A stretch of DNA of 64,000 nt from Pistacia vera (Eukaryota; Streptophyta; Magnoliopsida; Sapindales; Anacardiaceae): the NCBI RefSeq assembly GCF_008641045.1, contig NW_022196824.1, forward strand, positions 434,001 to 498,000. Direction: 5' to 3'. Under the pieces are notes generated by a model, which did no database searches, was not told the origin of the DNA, and was given only the letters and a program-made list of their open reading frames with translations. Below are positions 46,483 through 58,614 of this stretch, in pieces; position 1 is the stretch's first letter, and each line of letters starts with the position of its first letter. A program made the position numbers and the translations under genes.

Positions 46483-47875
46483 TGACAAGCTATTCGCAAG
46501 TGTACAAATCGTGCAAGTAATAAAGCTCGAGTAAGAGTGTCAACCCAAGGGAACTACCTACCAAGTCCAACTAGTCTATTCTATGCTATTTGATAAAGCA
46601 GAACTTTAAGAATGACTTTAATGAAATAAAATAATAAACTAAAAACTAAGCTAATAAAGGCAAATTTGTAAACACTTTGAAGTAAAAATCAATATGACTA
46701 AACCTAGGGCATGATTTCTCACCAATTTAATCCTATCATTGACAATTACTGTTACCTAATTAAGCTTATTCTAAGACCAAATTCCCTGTATTCCACTAAC
46801 TTTCTCTTGAACAATTACAAATTACCTTAAGCAACAACCAAAAATATCTCTAAGTTGGATTTAGAGTTAAGAGATCATTAAGTTCTATAGAATTTACTAA
46901 GCCTCACAGATCGCGGTAACCTATCTCAAGCGTTCGCTCAATCTATGGTTTTATTACCTTAGACAATCAGGTTTCATCTCTCATCTCAACCCAACCCATG
47001 ATATCATTCAACTCTTGATCCTTAAGAATTGAAAGCATTATGCCAATAATAAAACTTAGAATAAATGCTCAATAAGAATTAACAACAAATTAATCACACA
47101 TATTCATAAATTGGGCTACATCTTTAGCCCAGAAAAGAGATTTAGTTCATAATTACATAATGAAAACAACCATCGTATTCAATGACATGAGTTCAGAAAG
47201 AAGAATATAAACACTTCCCTAATTTGTGAACGAGAATCACAAAATTCCGATCTCCAAATAAATCGTCCTTTCTTCTCTTTCCAATCTCCCCTTAAAACTA
47301 ATTAAAAATCCTTATTTATAGTGCTACGGTTTAGAGGTTACTTAGAAAATATTAAATCCTTAGCCCACTCAAATTCGGATTAGGAGAATGCAATAACCCA
47401 AACAGGCCCAGACCCATCGCTCCGACGATGAGAAATGATCGTTGTGACGATCGTTCTTTCTGTCCCTAGAGTCCATGAACTTCAGAATTGGTAAAGTCAC
47501 AACATGAACTTGTACTCTTTGAATAATATTTCCAACCCACCAGAATCGTCAAATTACGTTACCACAGCTCAAGTTATGACAAAACATCGAACATGCTCAT
47601 CTTGAAGGATTTCCAGATTTATGTTGTAGTTTCGACGCGTCACAACTTTCTCGTTTTAACTCCGATTCTTGCACCTTTTGTTCCTACTCGTCACGAATTC
47701 CATCGACATCATTCTTTCCTTCAAATATCGGTTTGAACCTGAAAATACTCAAAATACACCCGTGATCCCGTAAAGTATTTATGAAATAATTAATTCAAAT
47801 GCCCACATTTAAACACTTTTTCCACAAATAACCAATTAAATTACTAACAAAATATATACTTTCAAGCTCTTATCA
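46483..47875. repeat. Solo LTR of a Ty3/gypsy element inside the MULE
   Basis: A 1393-bp block with exact TATTT duplications (46478-46482; 47876-47880). It starts TGACAAGCTATTCGCAAGTG and ends CAAGCTCTTATCA. The 5' text resembles Athila/Tat-like LTRs. Short dyads around CGACGATGAG and ACGATCGTT occur near 47420-47460. No coding sequence. Confidence 0.85.
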
Positions 47876-47883
47876 TATTTTCA

Positions 47884-48294
47884 AATTTTCAAATCTTTGG
47901 TCGATTAAGCGATCATAAAAAAAGGAACTTCGTTTACAAAGGGTCGCTTAAGCGATCATAGAGATCGCTTAAGCGATTCTTTACTTTTTCAGTTGGTCAA
48001 TTAAGTGATCGTGGATCGCTTAAGCGATGTGTGTGATTGGCAAATCAAATCTGCCCAGGTGCATGATCACTTAAGCGATCCTAGAAGAATCGCTGAAGCG
48101 ATTCTCTCTTTTTGTCTTGGTCGATTAGGCGATCGTAAAAAGCTTAAGCGATCGCGCACCTGGGAAAACAAATCTTTCTAGGTGCACGATCGCTTAAGCG
48201 ATCCGAGATATCGCTTAAGCGATTCTTGTCTTTTTGTCTTGGTCGATTAAGCAAACGTGATCACTTGGACGATCGTGCCCCTAGGCAGATCATT
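47884..48294. repeat. Palindromic word array, left of inserted hAT
   Basis: ATCGCTTAAGCGAT words alternate with TTTTTGTCTTGGTCGATTAA and GGCAGATCATTTGCCCA. The same array resumes at 51423 after the hAT. Confidence 0.88.
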
Positions 48295-48302
48295 TGCCCA
48301 GT

Positions 48303-50496
48303 TAGAGGTGGAAAAAATGGGTCAGGTTAGCGGTCAACCCTAACCCGCCCGTAATAAAGGTTCAGCCTGCCCACCTGGTTGAGCCCAACCCGCCAGCAAC
48401 CCCCGGGCGGCCGGGTTGCAAAATGGCAACCCGCCGGCCCGCGGGTTGCTATTTTGTCCTCTCTGCAGGAGGACCGCATTTTTTTCTATAAATTGGCCCT
48501 AAACTCTCATATTTTCTCACAACTCAATTCTCTCATATTCTCTAATCTCTTTCTCTAATTATTCATTTATTCTCTTAATCTTTTTGTTATCAATTTGCTC
48601 TTTTTTTAATTTTTATTAGTTTTTGCAATTTTCAATTCATATTTCCAATTTTCCAAATTCCAATTTCCATATTCCATTTCTCTTTCTTTAATTTTTATTT
48701 CTTCTACATCAATTTTTTTTCAACTACAATGGATAGATATTTCTCTCCCCTCAATTTCAATGATGAAGAAAACTACTATCATAGTCCTATTCCCACTGAT
48801 TTTACTATGAATGCAGGAGATTCATAGTCCCGCTGTCCTAATCCCAGTCTCAGAATCCGATACACCTCAAATATGCCGTCGATTCCAACAGCTCCCGGTG
48901 GTTCTAGAAGTCATCCTCGTAATCGTCGTCCTCGTCCACTTCATCTCAAGCTGAGGCGGGATCATAACTGCCGTCGAAAGCGAAGACAGACACACATCAC
49001 GTTTGGGCGCATTTTGACAAGTTTTGACGACAGAAAATGGCGTTCAAGTCAAGAAAGCAGATGCAAATATTGTGCAAATGTTTATAAGCTGATTCAGGTA
49101 ATGGTACTAGTACTTTAAAAAGGCATCTATAAACATATTAATCACTGAAATAGAGAAAGTAATCAAACTCAATAACTAATTGGGTACTACTTGGCGTTAT
49201 AATTCTGATGTATATAGGGAACATTTAGCTTTATATAGGCTGCAGCTGATCCCCTTTAATATGCTGAAGATAAATATTTTGAAATATTTGTTCAAAATTC
49301 ATTTTTTCTAGGATTTAAAAGTTATTCTAAAACTGCAACTAGAAATGATTTAATAAATTGTTTTTTAAAAAATGAAATTAGAATTAAAAATAATTTCATA
49401 CTTGCATATTGTGTGGCTCTAACTGTCGATATTTGGAGTGGTAGAGCTAAACAAGATTATATTGTTTTACTAGTCATTATTTTGATAATGAATTAAATTA
49501 AATAAATCTTTATTGGATTTAGATTAATGGATGTGGATCATAGTGGTTTAGAAATCTATAATAAAATTGTTGAAGTTTTAGAAGATTATGATATTATGTA
49601 AAGTGATAAGTTTAACTTTAGATATGCAAGTTCTAAAAGTAAGCTATAGATTTTTTTTCAAACTAATTATCCTTATTAACAATTGAAGTTTTTTCACCAA
49701 CGTTGTGCATGTCATGTTATTAATTTAATTGTAAAAAGTGGTATGAAACAATTAAAAAAATATTGATAAATTAGGGAATCTTTAGCTTGGATTACTGGTA
49801 GTAATAAAGAAATGCTGAATTTCAAGAGCTGTATAAATCAATTGTCTCCTAGAACTTTTGCATTATTATGCCTGTTAGATGAATAGTACTTATTTTGCTT
49901 GATTCATGTTTACCTTACGCTAATATAATTAGTTATTTTGTAGCAAATAAGAGGTCCTCATTATTTGGTTGAAAATGATTGGAAATAGCTAAAGTATTTC
50001 ATTCTTTTCTCAAATGTTTTTACCAATCCACTTACAACTTTCTGGTGTGTATTATCCTACTAGTCCATTGGTAATACATACAATTATAATTTCCGAGTTA
50101 TTTACAAAAAACAGAACAATGAAATTTTAAATGCACCAATAAAGGCAATGGAAAATTTTTTTTTGAAATATTGGGAACCCATTCCTTTTCTTTATGTTTA
50201 GGTGCTATATTTGATCCTAGAATTAAATTACACGTTTAGAAAATGTTTTTGACAATTTAAATGAAAATTTACAAACCAAATCATGTCAATCAAATGGAGA
50301 GGTAAAAAATAGTCTTTTCGAAGTATATTTCCAATATGAAAACAGGTATGGGAACCCGCAGTCGCAAAGAAGCAAATATCCAGAGAATGTTGTAGCAGAA
50401 GAAACAGCAAATGAAGACTTATACTCTTGGAATGCACTGAATAGGCCGAAGAGACCCAAATCCGAAGCACAGCCGCACCTCCTCTTCAGAAGCACC

Positions 50497-50528
<32 letters not shown>

Positions 50529-51414
50529 CAACTAATACTGTCCTCCATGAGTCCAAGTAATGAACTTCAACAATATTTGGCAACCCCCGAAATGTTTTCA
50601 ACAGGTCACTTTGATATCTTAGAGTATTGGAGAGCCAGAAAATGTATTTTTCCGGTATTATCAAGACTTGCCTTGGATGTTTTCGCTGTTCCTGTCTCAA
50701 CCGTCTCATCCGAACAAACATTAGTGCTAGTGGAAGGATTTTAAATGAAGGAGGACTAAACTTGCTCCAAAAATGATTGAAGTCCTCACATGTCTTCGAG
50801 ATTGGGAACGATCGCGCCTCAAGATCGATACAAGGTTATCGACAATACTTTTGTATCGTTTCAATTTTGTAATATAGATGATACAGATGAGGGAGGTCCT
50901 AGTGAACCACCCCCAAATTAGTTGTTTTGTAAATGTAATTTGTAATTATTATCAATTATTGCACTCTTTTTTTCTTACCAAGTTTTTCTCCCATTGGGTT
51001 TTTCTTGGTGAGGTTTTTACGAGGCAATAATTGTTATATTTCTTATTTTATTTTTTGATAAATGAATAATTTTCTTATATTATAATTTTATTGTATCAAA
51101 ATTGAATTATATTTGAAATGTTAACAAACAAAAAATTGATTGATTATTGATATTTGAAAAGTTAATTAAAAACAATTATATTTATATTATTTATTTGAAA
51201 AGTTAATAAAAAAACAAAAAAAAAAAAAGGAAAATCGGGCTAACCGGCCCAGCCCCCACCTAACCCGCGGGTTGGGCTAGCAGGCCAGGCTGGGCCGCAT
51301 TTTGAAGAAAATGGCGGCCTAACCCGCCTGCCTTTGCTGGCGGCGGGTTAGGCCCACCCACCAAACAAAGTAACCCGCCGCAGGCCGGCCGGGCGGGTTA
51401 CTTTTCCACCTCTA
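48303..51414 (+). mobile_element. Second hAT family element inside the MULE
   Basis: A 3112-bp element with exact TGCCCAGT duplications (48295-48302; 51415-51422). Termini TAGAGGTGGAAAAAATGGG and, from the right, TAGAGGTGGAAAAGTAACCC. Subterminal DNA is rich in CCCGCC/GGCGGG. It is collinear with the inverted copy at 14100-17451. The perfect duplication suggests a later insertion than that copy. Confidence 0.92.
48729..50800 (+). pseudogene. hAT transposase remnant in the MULE-borne hAT
   Basis: The start at 48729 gives MDRYFSPLNFNDEENYYHSP, with a stop soon after. A BED-finger region follows (WRSSQESRCKYCANVYK, about 49030-49090). The core (49150-50400) is full of stops. A CCA/ACA trinucleotide run lies at 50495-50533. 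The dimerisation domain is readable at 50602-50744: FDILEYWRARKCIFPVLSRL then ALDVFAVPVSTVSSEQT. Not functional. Confidence 0.75.
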
Positions 51415-51422
51415 TGCCCAGT

Positions 51423-51740
51423 TGCACGATCGCTAAGCGATCCAGATATTGCTAAGCGATTATGTTCTTTTTGTCTGGTCGATTAAGCGAACGTGATCGC
51501 TTGGGCGATCGTGCCCTTGGGCAGAATCATCTGCCCATTTGCACGATCGCTTAAGCGATCCTAAATATCGCTTAAACAATTCTTATCTTTTTGTCTTGGT
51601 CGATTAAGCGATCGTGGATCACTTAAGCGTCGTACACGACAAATCCTTCCTAGGTGGATGATCGCTTAAGCGATCTGTGATATCTCTTAAGCGATCCTGT
51701 TTGAAAAACCCTTAGTCGCTTAAGTGATCTGGCGATATAT
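51423..51740. repeat. Palindromic word array, right of inserted hAT
   Basis: The array of 47884-48294 continues here, with the same GTCTTGGTCGATTAAGCG and GGCAGATCATCTGCCCA words between palindromes. It ends just past the 3' end of the transposase gene. Confidence 0.88.
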
Positions 51741-51956
51741 ACTTTTCCTGCTTTTCTCCTGAATTTTGACAAACTAAAATTACCAACACATATTAATTTC
51801 ATATTTTCTCCTCAATTTGACAACCTAATTCAAACTAAAATCAACAACAAATATTTAGGCCATGTACAAAAAATATAAAATTTTAACATCAAAATTGAAC
51901 AATAAGTCATCAACGGTTGGCCTTGGCAACTCCCTGAATTTCATCCTTCTTCGAAC

Positions 51957-54256
51957 CTAATTTTCTAGATGTGCATGTGATTGCTTTTGGCAACTGCTTC
52001 TCTTGTGGCCAGGTTGCTTGCAAATTGAGCACTTATTCATCTTCCGCGAACCTCAAACGCTGATGGAATACGCTTAACTCTTTTTCTCCCTTTTGCTGTC
52101 TTCTTGAATGACGGGTGGATGATAATGTTAGCCACCTCTGCGCGCACTACCCACTCCTCTTCTGGAGGCACCGGATATATCGTTCTGAATAAGCTAACAT
52201 GTAGTGATCTATCATATAGAGAGAGGGCAAAGTTCTATGTAAATTCTTGAACCAAAATCTGGCTTCCGTTGGTGTTTCGGTGATGCTAGTGCATGAGGAC
52301 AAAGAAATGTTGAATGTCAAACACTTTACAGCTGCAAGTTTTTCAACAAGGTTAACTAGACATCCAGACCATAGCCGCGCACAATGAACTCTTGAGCATT
52401 AAGAGGATAGGCAAGAGTGCATTTGATAGTTCCATACGTTTGCAATAATTTTTCAGTTGACAGAACAAGGGTTGTGGTAAAATTATTGACTCTGTACGAC
52501 GCTCATGGAACCACCGCGACAGTGTCCTTTGGATTGCATCAAAAAGTGCAACTATTGGAAACTCTCTTTCTATTAACAACTTCGAATTTATGGACTCGGC
52601 TAGTTTTTGTGGTTATGACATCAAACCTTCTTCCGGAAAGTAAGCTCTACTCCATCGCTCGAAACCAACATCATGCTCAAGATACTTAGCAACTCTATCA
52701 TCCTTGATTCGGATTTGCTGGAACTGCTCCTCGAACACATCAACCCGATAAGCTTTTGCTGCCATGTATATGTCTAAAGGAGCCAGCACACTTAAACTTT
52801 TGTTTTATGTTCTCACCAAGGTGCCTCATACAGAATCCGTGATGTGCTTGACGGTAAATAGTGGCAATCTCCTTCTTTATAGAGTTTTGCCTATCGGATA
52901 TTTGCACAACTCGTCCTTGTTAGGCACTATCGACGTAACTACTGAAAACCAAGTCCACGACCGTCATTCTCAGAGTCAACCACACACCACAACAGGATTT
53001 GTGATTCTCGCTGTCCTATGTAGTGGCCACCAACAATATACCTCCATACTTTCCCTAAAAAGCAACCATCAACAGCCAACACCTTTCTCATGTTTACAAA
53101 ACCCCTTATAGCAGACCGTAACAACAAAAAAAATATTTAAACATCATATTCCTGTCCCATTTCAAAGCCGTCTTGCTACCTTGGTTTGTCAACTCAAGCA
53201 TATAACGAACGCTTCTAATACTGCGTACCGGCTCCCGCTGCCCCCAAACAAATCTTGTGCTGTTGTCTCCTTTCCAGCATTTCCAATAACTAACAGCACT
53301 CCCAACTCTATGCGCACAAGTTTCTGAATGTCTTTAAGAGATGGACATTTCCCTTCAACGAACCGCCTTTTGACAAATTGTCCAATAACATCAGCGAACG
53401 CTTGTCGATGCTCACCTGAAATATGTCCCAAACCACAAGTGTGCTCACGGGTATATGTGTTAAGCATAAATTTTTCCAACTCCGCCAACCTTCTATAATA
53501 AATCCGCCACTTGCACTTTCGGTCACGACATGCAACCGTCACAGCCCGTGTACTTGACTTTTTGGTGATGAACTCAAATTACCTCTCACGGCAACGTTTT
53601 AGCTTCCTCACCACTTCCTCTTGTTTGTCAAATAAATACCCTATGTGCAACTCTGATCCATCCGTAAAAACATGACTGTTCACTATTACCTCCAATTGCC
53701 CTCTCTGAACCTGCATAAACGACCATGGTGTTCTCTTCCTCACAATCTACGTCTTCTGCATAATCTGTATTTAAAGGAATCTCTCATCTGTGGGAACATC
53801 TACAGGTCCTTTTCCTCAACATTTTCATTCTGCCCCCCATCACCAACCTCTTCTACAGTCTCCTCCCACCACCCAATTGACCGTCTACTCTTGATTTTTC
53901 AATTAACAAATCATTGGCCTCGTAGTTTAGATTAAAACTAGGCAAATCTGTACCTACTTCCTCGTTATCCCCTTCCTTTGAACCAACTTCAAACGGTTTT
54001 TCTACAAGAGAAACCCTTAAAATCGGCCTCGAACCATTATCGGTCACATCAATCATATATAACTTCAACATTCATCCGCCTTTAATATACAGGAGGCACC
54101 TTATAATTTTCAGGAACTCTGCTTAAAAGATACTTCACAACTATATCACTACGCGAGCAACTCAATTACCCTTCTAATTATTTCATCAATCAACTCATCA
54201 AAACTAACCTCTGTGTCACAGCAATTGGTATAGCTTCTTTGCTCTTCCCAATCCAT
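51957..54256 (-). pseudogene. MuDR-type (MULE) transposase
   Basis: On the minus strand, in order: an N-terminal part from about 54256 (DWEEQRSYTNCC, then SFDELIDEIIRRVIELLA); a second N-terminal segment (SDIVVKYLLSRVPENYKVPP); the Mutator DNA-binding region CRDRKCKWRIYYRRLAELEK then REHTCGLGHISGEH (about 53530-53400); the catalytic core with KVLAVDGCFLGKVWRYIVGG and VVDSENDGRG (about 53080-52950); a WFHERR segment (about 52520); and at the C-terminus a zinc knuckle CSICKQPGHKRSSC (CX2CX4HX4C, about 52030-51985), ending at a stop at 51957. MuDR transposases act in the nucleus on the element's termini. Multiple frameshifts and stops break it. It is convergent to the two Ulp1 genes. Confidence 0.8.
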
Positions 54257-54424
54257 ATCAGCTACGTGCTTCCTCCACCTACTCACCAAAATATTCAACA
54301 CCCAAAACAACTTGTCCCATGTGTAATATAGCCAACTACCTATAATGCAGAAAAAAAAAATTTCTTAAATGTTGTACTAAGGGTTCAAATATTTTAAAAA
54401 GAATATGCACAGTGCTTATATGGT

Positions 54425-54560
54425 CTGCTGTATCGCTTAAGCGATCATGGTTATTTATACTGGATTGCTTAAGCATCTGCTCCTATAACCCACTTTTACC
54501 AGATCGCTTAACGATCTATCTGCTGCATTACCAGACCTACTAGATCGCTTAAGCGATCCA
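54425..54560. repeat. Palindromic words upstream of the transposase
   Basis: A small group of ATCGCTTAAGCGAT-type words (about 54432, 54501 and 54543) just 5' of the transposase start. The rest, up to the right terminus at 55217, has a purine-rich stretch (54781-55010) and no recognisable gene. Confidence 0.8.
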
Positions 54561-55505
54561 TCATACCCAGAACACATTTGCAGTCGTCTCCACCTACAAT
54601 CGATTCCATCATACCCAGACAAATTTTCAACAAATTTCACTCCTTTCAACTTGCATTCCATTAAACACAACCCAACAACTTAAACAACTAAATCAAAATC
54701 ATAACCCAAACCCCATCCATTATTAATCTTTGTAAATCTAAATATAAAATGTAAAAAGGACATCACACATACTTAGAGAAATGTCAGGAGAAGGAGGAGG
54801 GGGATCTTTGGCGGAGAAGATGTTAATGGTGGGGAAGAAAGTGTTCATGGCAGAGGAACAAGAAAATATAGAGAATGAGGAAGAAGAAGATGTAAGAAGG
54901 AGGAAGAGGAAGAAGATGCAGAGGAAGGAGGAACAACAAGAATGCAGAGGAAGAAAAGTGTAGACGAAGCTAAGAAGAAGAGAAGAAGATGCAGAGGTAG
55001 AGATGCGTTAATGGCAGGAAGGTGTTTGGGTTTGTTTGCAACAAGTTCGGTTTGTGGAAATATAGTATAATTTTGAAAAGATTACATAATACTTCATTAA
55101 TCCTAATTAAGCACTAATTACCCTTAATCAATAATATGGCTATTTAGTTAACACTTTAAAACTTGATAGCCTTTTAATTAAATGCAAACTTGAGATGTCC
55201 TTTGAGTAAACTGCCCCGACAAAACTGCAAACCAAGAATCGTGATAAATTTGTTGTTAAAGAAAGCTGTATTAAACATTGACTGACTAATGGTGCTAAAA
55301 CATAGTCAGATAATTAATTGAATAATGAATTTATTGTAAAATTCTTTGTAGACTGATGAATTGAATGGTAATGTTATCAAAAGTCAGCAATATTGATGTT
55401 CTCCAAAGATAATGAAATGTATGAAAACTCTATGAACAACAAACACAACTTCCAAACAGCTATATAGAATTCTCATACTTTTTCTGCAATATTATATCTT
55501 CCAGT

Positions 55506-57693
55506 ATGATGGACCTTCTAATTTTGTGGTCAAGCCTAGTTGCCTTGTCGATGTTTATGTACTACTTGTATCAATCGAAGAAACCAATCATTCATAGAAC
55601 AGCGAGATGTGGTGTGCTTGAAGTTGGTGGTGCTTGGCCTATTATTGGCCACAGGCACCTCTTTGGTGGCCGAAAACTGATTTACAGAATACTGAATGAC
55701 ATAGCTGACTATTATGGACCAGTCTTCACTGTAAGGTTAGGTTCACACAAAGCTTTGGTTGAGAGTAATTGGGAAATGGCCAAAGAGATATTTACTGTTC
55801 ATGATTTAGCTTTCTCTAACAAACCAAACATTGCTGCCTCAAAGCTTTTAATTTTTGACAATGGTATGTTCGGCTTCGCTCCTTACTGGCCTTTCTGGCG
55901 CGAGATGCGCAAGATAATTACTGTTGAACTTCTGTCAAACTACAGGCTTGATGTGTTCAAGCACATAAGAGCTTCAGCAGTGCAGACTTCAATAAAAGAA
56001 TTGCACAAGACTTACACAAGCAGCAGCAGCAAAGAAAGTGGAGTTCTTGTCGAAATGAAGCAGTGGTTTAAAGATTTGTCATATAATGTGGTTCTGAGAA
56101 TGGTGGCAGGGAGAAGGTTGTCTGGAGCTGTGATGATGGTGACAAAGGAAGGATACGACGCTGCCAAAGCCTGATATGACTGATTTCTTTTATATGCTCG
56201 GAGTATTTGTTTTATCTGATGCGATACCATCTCTTGGGTGGTTGGATTTTGGAGGATATAAGAAAGCCATGAAGAGAACTGCAAAGGAACTTGACGCTCT
56301 TGCTGGAGAATGGCTGGAGGAGCATAAACAGAGAAGACAGTTAGCTGGAGAAACAAGGGAGGAATATGCTTTCATGGATTTTATGATGACCATGCTGGAA
56401 GATGCTAAGATAACTAGTTTTGATGCAGATACCATTTACAAGGCGACTTGCCTGGTAAGTACTTAAGTTACGAAACCAGAAAATAGTGATTGTGATTACT
56501 GTCAAGGCCTTCTTTTCCCCGTGTTCATGTTGTCATATTCTCAACAGTCTGTAAAATTTTAGGCTTCATATGCCTGTAGCTTTAAATTGGTATTATTTCC
56601 TTATTTTAATTAACTGAAAAACTAACTAAGGCCAAAGTGGAGTTATTGAGACCTGAGAGCCTGGATTTTCTGTCCCTAAAAAACTGAGCAAGTAAAAGAA
56701 AAGGGTCTCCTGAAATTATTATTGCAAATCATGTAACCTGAAGGTCCAACATTAATTTCATAGGGAAACTAGGACAGGGTATAGACTTTTGTCTTCTCAA
56801 GCTCGGCCTGGATGGTGAGAATAGACAATAGAGATATGTATTTGGTTTTTATTTTTATTTTATTTTATATTTTACAGGACATGTTATTAGGGCTCACTAT
56901 CAGGAGTTTACAAACAGAAAGACGCTAATCAAACCATGGTTTTAGCAGTTTTGGTGTTCTACTTCTTGTTTTGACTTTCGAGTGTTGAACTACAACTTGG
57001 AGACTTTTCAAAGTACCGTCTGACATCTGCTTACGAACAAACTCCTATTTTGGCAGAATTTAGTGGCAGCATCTGACACCAACATGGCCACTCTCACTTG
57101 GGCCTTATCTTTACTACTCAACAATCCTCGTGTGTTGAAAAAGGCTCAAGATGAGCGGGACATCCATGTTGGCAAGGACAGACATGTGGAAGAGTCTGAT
57201 ATCAAAAACCTTGTATATCTCCAGGCAATTGTTAAGGAAACATTTCGCGTGCAGCCTCCCGGCCCTGTTATTCCTCGTTCCGCAAATAAAGACTGCACCC
57301 TTTCAAATGGCTGCCATGTAGCAGCTGGTACACGCCTAATGGTGAATGCTTGGAAAATTCAATATGACGAGAGCGTGTGGTCTAATCCTAATGAGTTCCA
57401 ACCTGAGAGATTCTTGACTAATCATAAGGACAGCCGTGAGGGGTCTGAATTTTGAATTGATTCCTTTTGGCTGTGGAAGAAGATCATGTGCAGGTATCTC
57501 ACTAGCTCTCCAAGTAGTAAATTTGACACTAGCTAGCTTGCTGCAAAGTTTTGAAGTGATGAAACCATCAAACGACCCAGTTGATATGACTGAGAGTCCT
57601 GGCTTGGCAAATGAAAAAAAGACACCACTTGAAGTTCTCGTCACTCCCCGTCTTGATATGACTCATACTGATGGTACTTTCAAATTGAGCTAA
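55506..57693 (+). pseudogene. CYP82-family cytochrome P450, copy A (frameshifted)
   Basis: Exon 1 (55506-56454) encodes a membrane anchor, the CYP82 hinge LEVGGAWPIIGHRHLFGG and the helix C motif FWREMRK. Net one extra base between about 56120 and 56185, relative to copy B, breaks the frame near residue 210. The frame is then open to the GTAAGT donor at 56455. Exon 2 (57057 on) starts NLVAASDTNMATLTWALSLL (I-helix) and has KETFR (ExxR) and FQPERF. A 2-base loss near 57435, shared with copy B, shifts the frame before the heme loop FGCGRRSCAGI. CYP82 enzymes oxidise terpenoids, flavonoids, coumarins or alkaloids at the ER. As written, no heme-binding product is possible. Confidence 0.88.
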
Positions 57694-58614
57694 AGAAAAA
57701 CTAATTTACTGCCTAAGAGCATTTTAATTGGACAGACAAAACTGCAAACCGAGAATCATGGTGAATTTGTTGTTAAAGAAAGTGTATTCAGCATTGACTG
57801 GCAAATGATTGGGGGATTCTCCCATCAGCAAGCAGAACCTAGTCAGACAATTGATTAAATAATGTATTAGGTGTAAAAGTTCTCTATGGACTGATGAATT
57901 GAATGGGCAATGACCTCAAACATTAGCGACAATCTTCTCCAAAGAAAATATAATATATGAAAACTATATGAATAACAAACACAACTTCAGAACAGCTATA
58001 ATTGACATACTTCTTCTGCAATGTTACAACCTCCCACTATCATGGACCCTCTAATTCTGTTGTCAAGCCTAGTTGCCCTGTCGATGTTTATGTACTACTT
58101 GTATCAATCGAAGAAACCAATCACTCATAAAACAGCGAGATGTAGTGTGCCTGAAGTCGGTGGTGCTTGGCCTATTATTGGCCACATGCACCTCTTTGGT
58201 GGCCGGAAATTGATTTACAGAACACTGAGTGACATGGCTGACAATTATGGATCAGTCTTCACTATATGGTTAGGTTCACACAAAGCTTTGGTTGTGAGTA
58301 AGTGGGAAATCGCCAAAGAGATTTTTACTGTTCATGATTTGGCTTTCTCCAGCAGGCCAAACATGGCTGCCTCAAAGCTCCTATGTTATGACTATGCTAT
58401 GTTTGGCTTTGCTCCTTACGGGCCTTACTGGCGAGAGATGCGCAAGATAATTACCGTTGAACTTCTGTCAAACTACAAGCTAGATATGTTCAAGCACATA
58501 AGAGCTTCAGAGGTGCAGACTTCAATAAAAGAATTGTACAAGACTTATTTAAGCAGAAGTAGTACAGAAAGTGGAGTTCTTGTCGAAATGAAGCAGTGGT
58601 TTAAAGATTTGTCA
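57162..58614 (+). repeat. Recent tandem duplication block, copy 1
   Basis: The block spans most of exon 2 of copy A, the intergenic region and exon 1 of copy B up to GATTTGTCA. It matches 59754-61206 at a constant 2592-bp offset with only a few differences noticed (for example 57260, 57709 and 57800). Identity drops sharply on the left of ATCCATG. Confidence 0.88.

Larger units (their letters stand above)
34150..55217. mobile_element. 21-kb Mutator-like element with two Ulp1 genes and a MuDR transposase
   Basis: Perfect 10-bp duplications GACAAAACTG flank the block (34140-34149; 55218-55227), within the 9-11 bp range typical of MULEs, and CYP82 3'-flank sequence is continuous across them. 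Termini form an imperfect inverted repeat of about 50 bp: left GGAGAAAATTTAG...GTTTGGATTTAA, right (inward) GGGGCAGTTTACTC...GTTTGCATTTAA. A further terminus-like copy lies at about 38028 in the left orientation (TTTTACTC..GGACACCC..TTTCCATTTAA). Contents: two plus-strand DUF1985/Ulp1 genes, palindromic word arrays, a satellite, a foldback element, a solo LTR, a hAT and a minus-strand MuDR transposase. Ulp1-carrying MULEs are known in plants; all genes here are degraded. Confidence 0.8.

Noticed and set aside
52417..53935. Plus-strand open frames at 52417-52689, 52764-53111 and 53672-53935
   Set aside because: They are antisense shadows of the minus-strand MuDR transposase, whose domains are recognisable in order.
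54781..54963. Glu/Lys/Arg-rich 60-codon open frame
   Set aside because: It is low-complexity purine-rich DNA near the MULE terminus with no recognisable domain or splice context.
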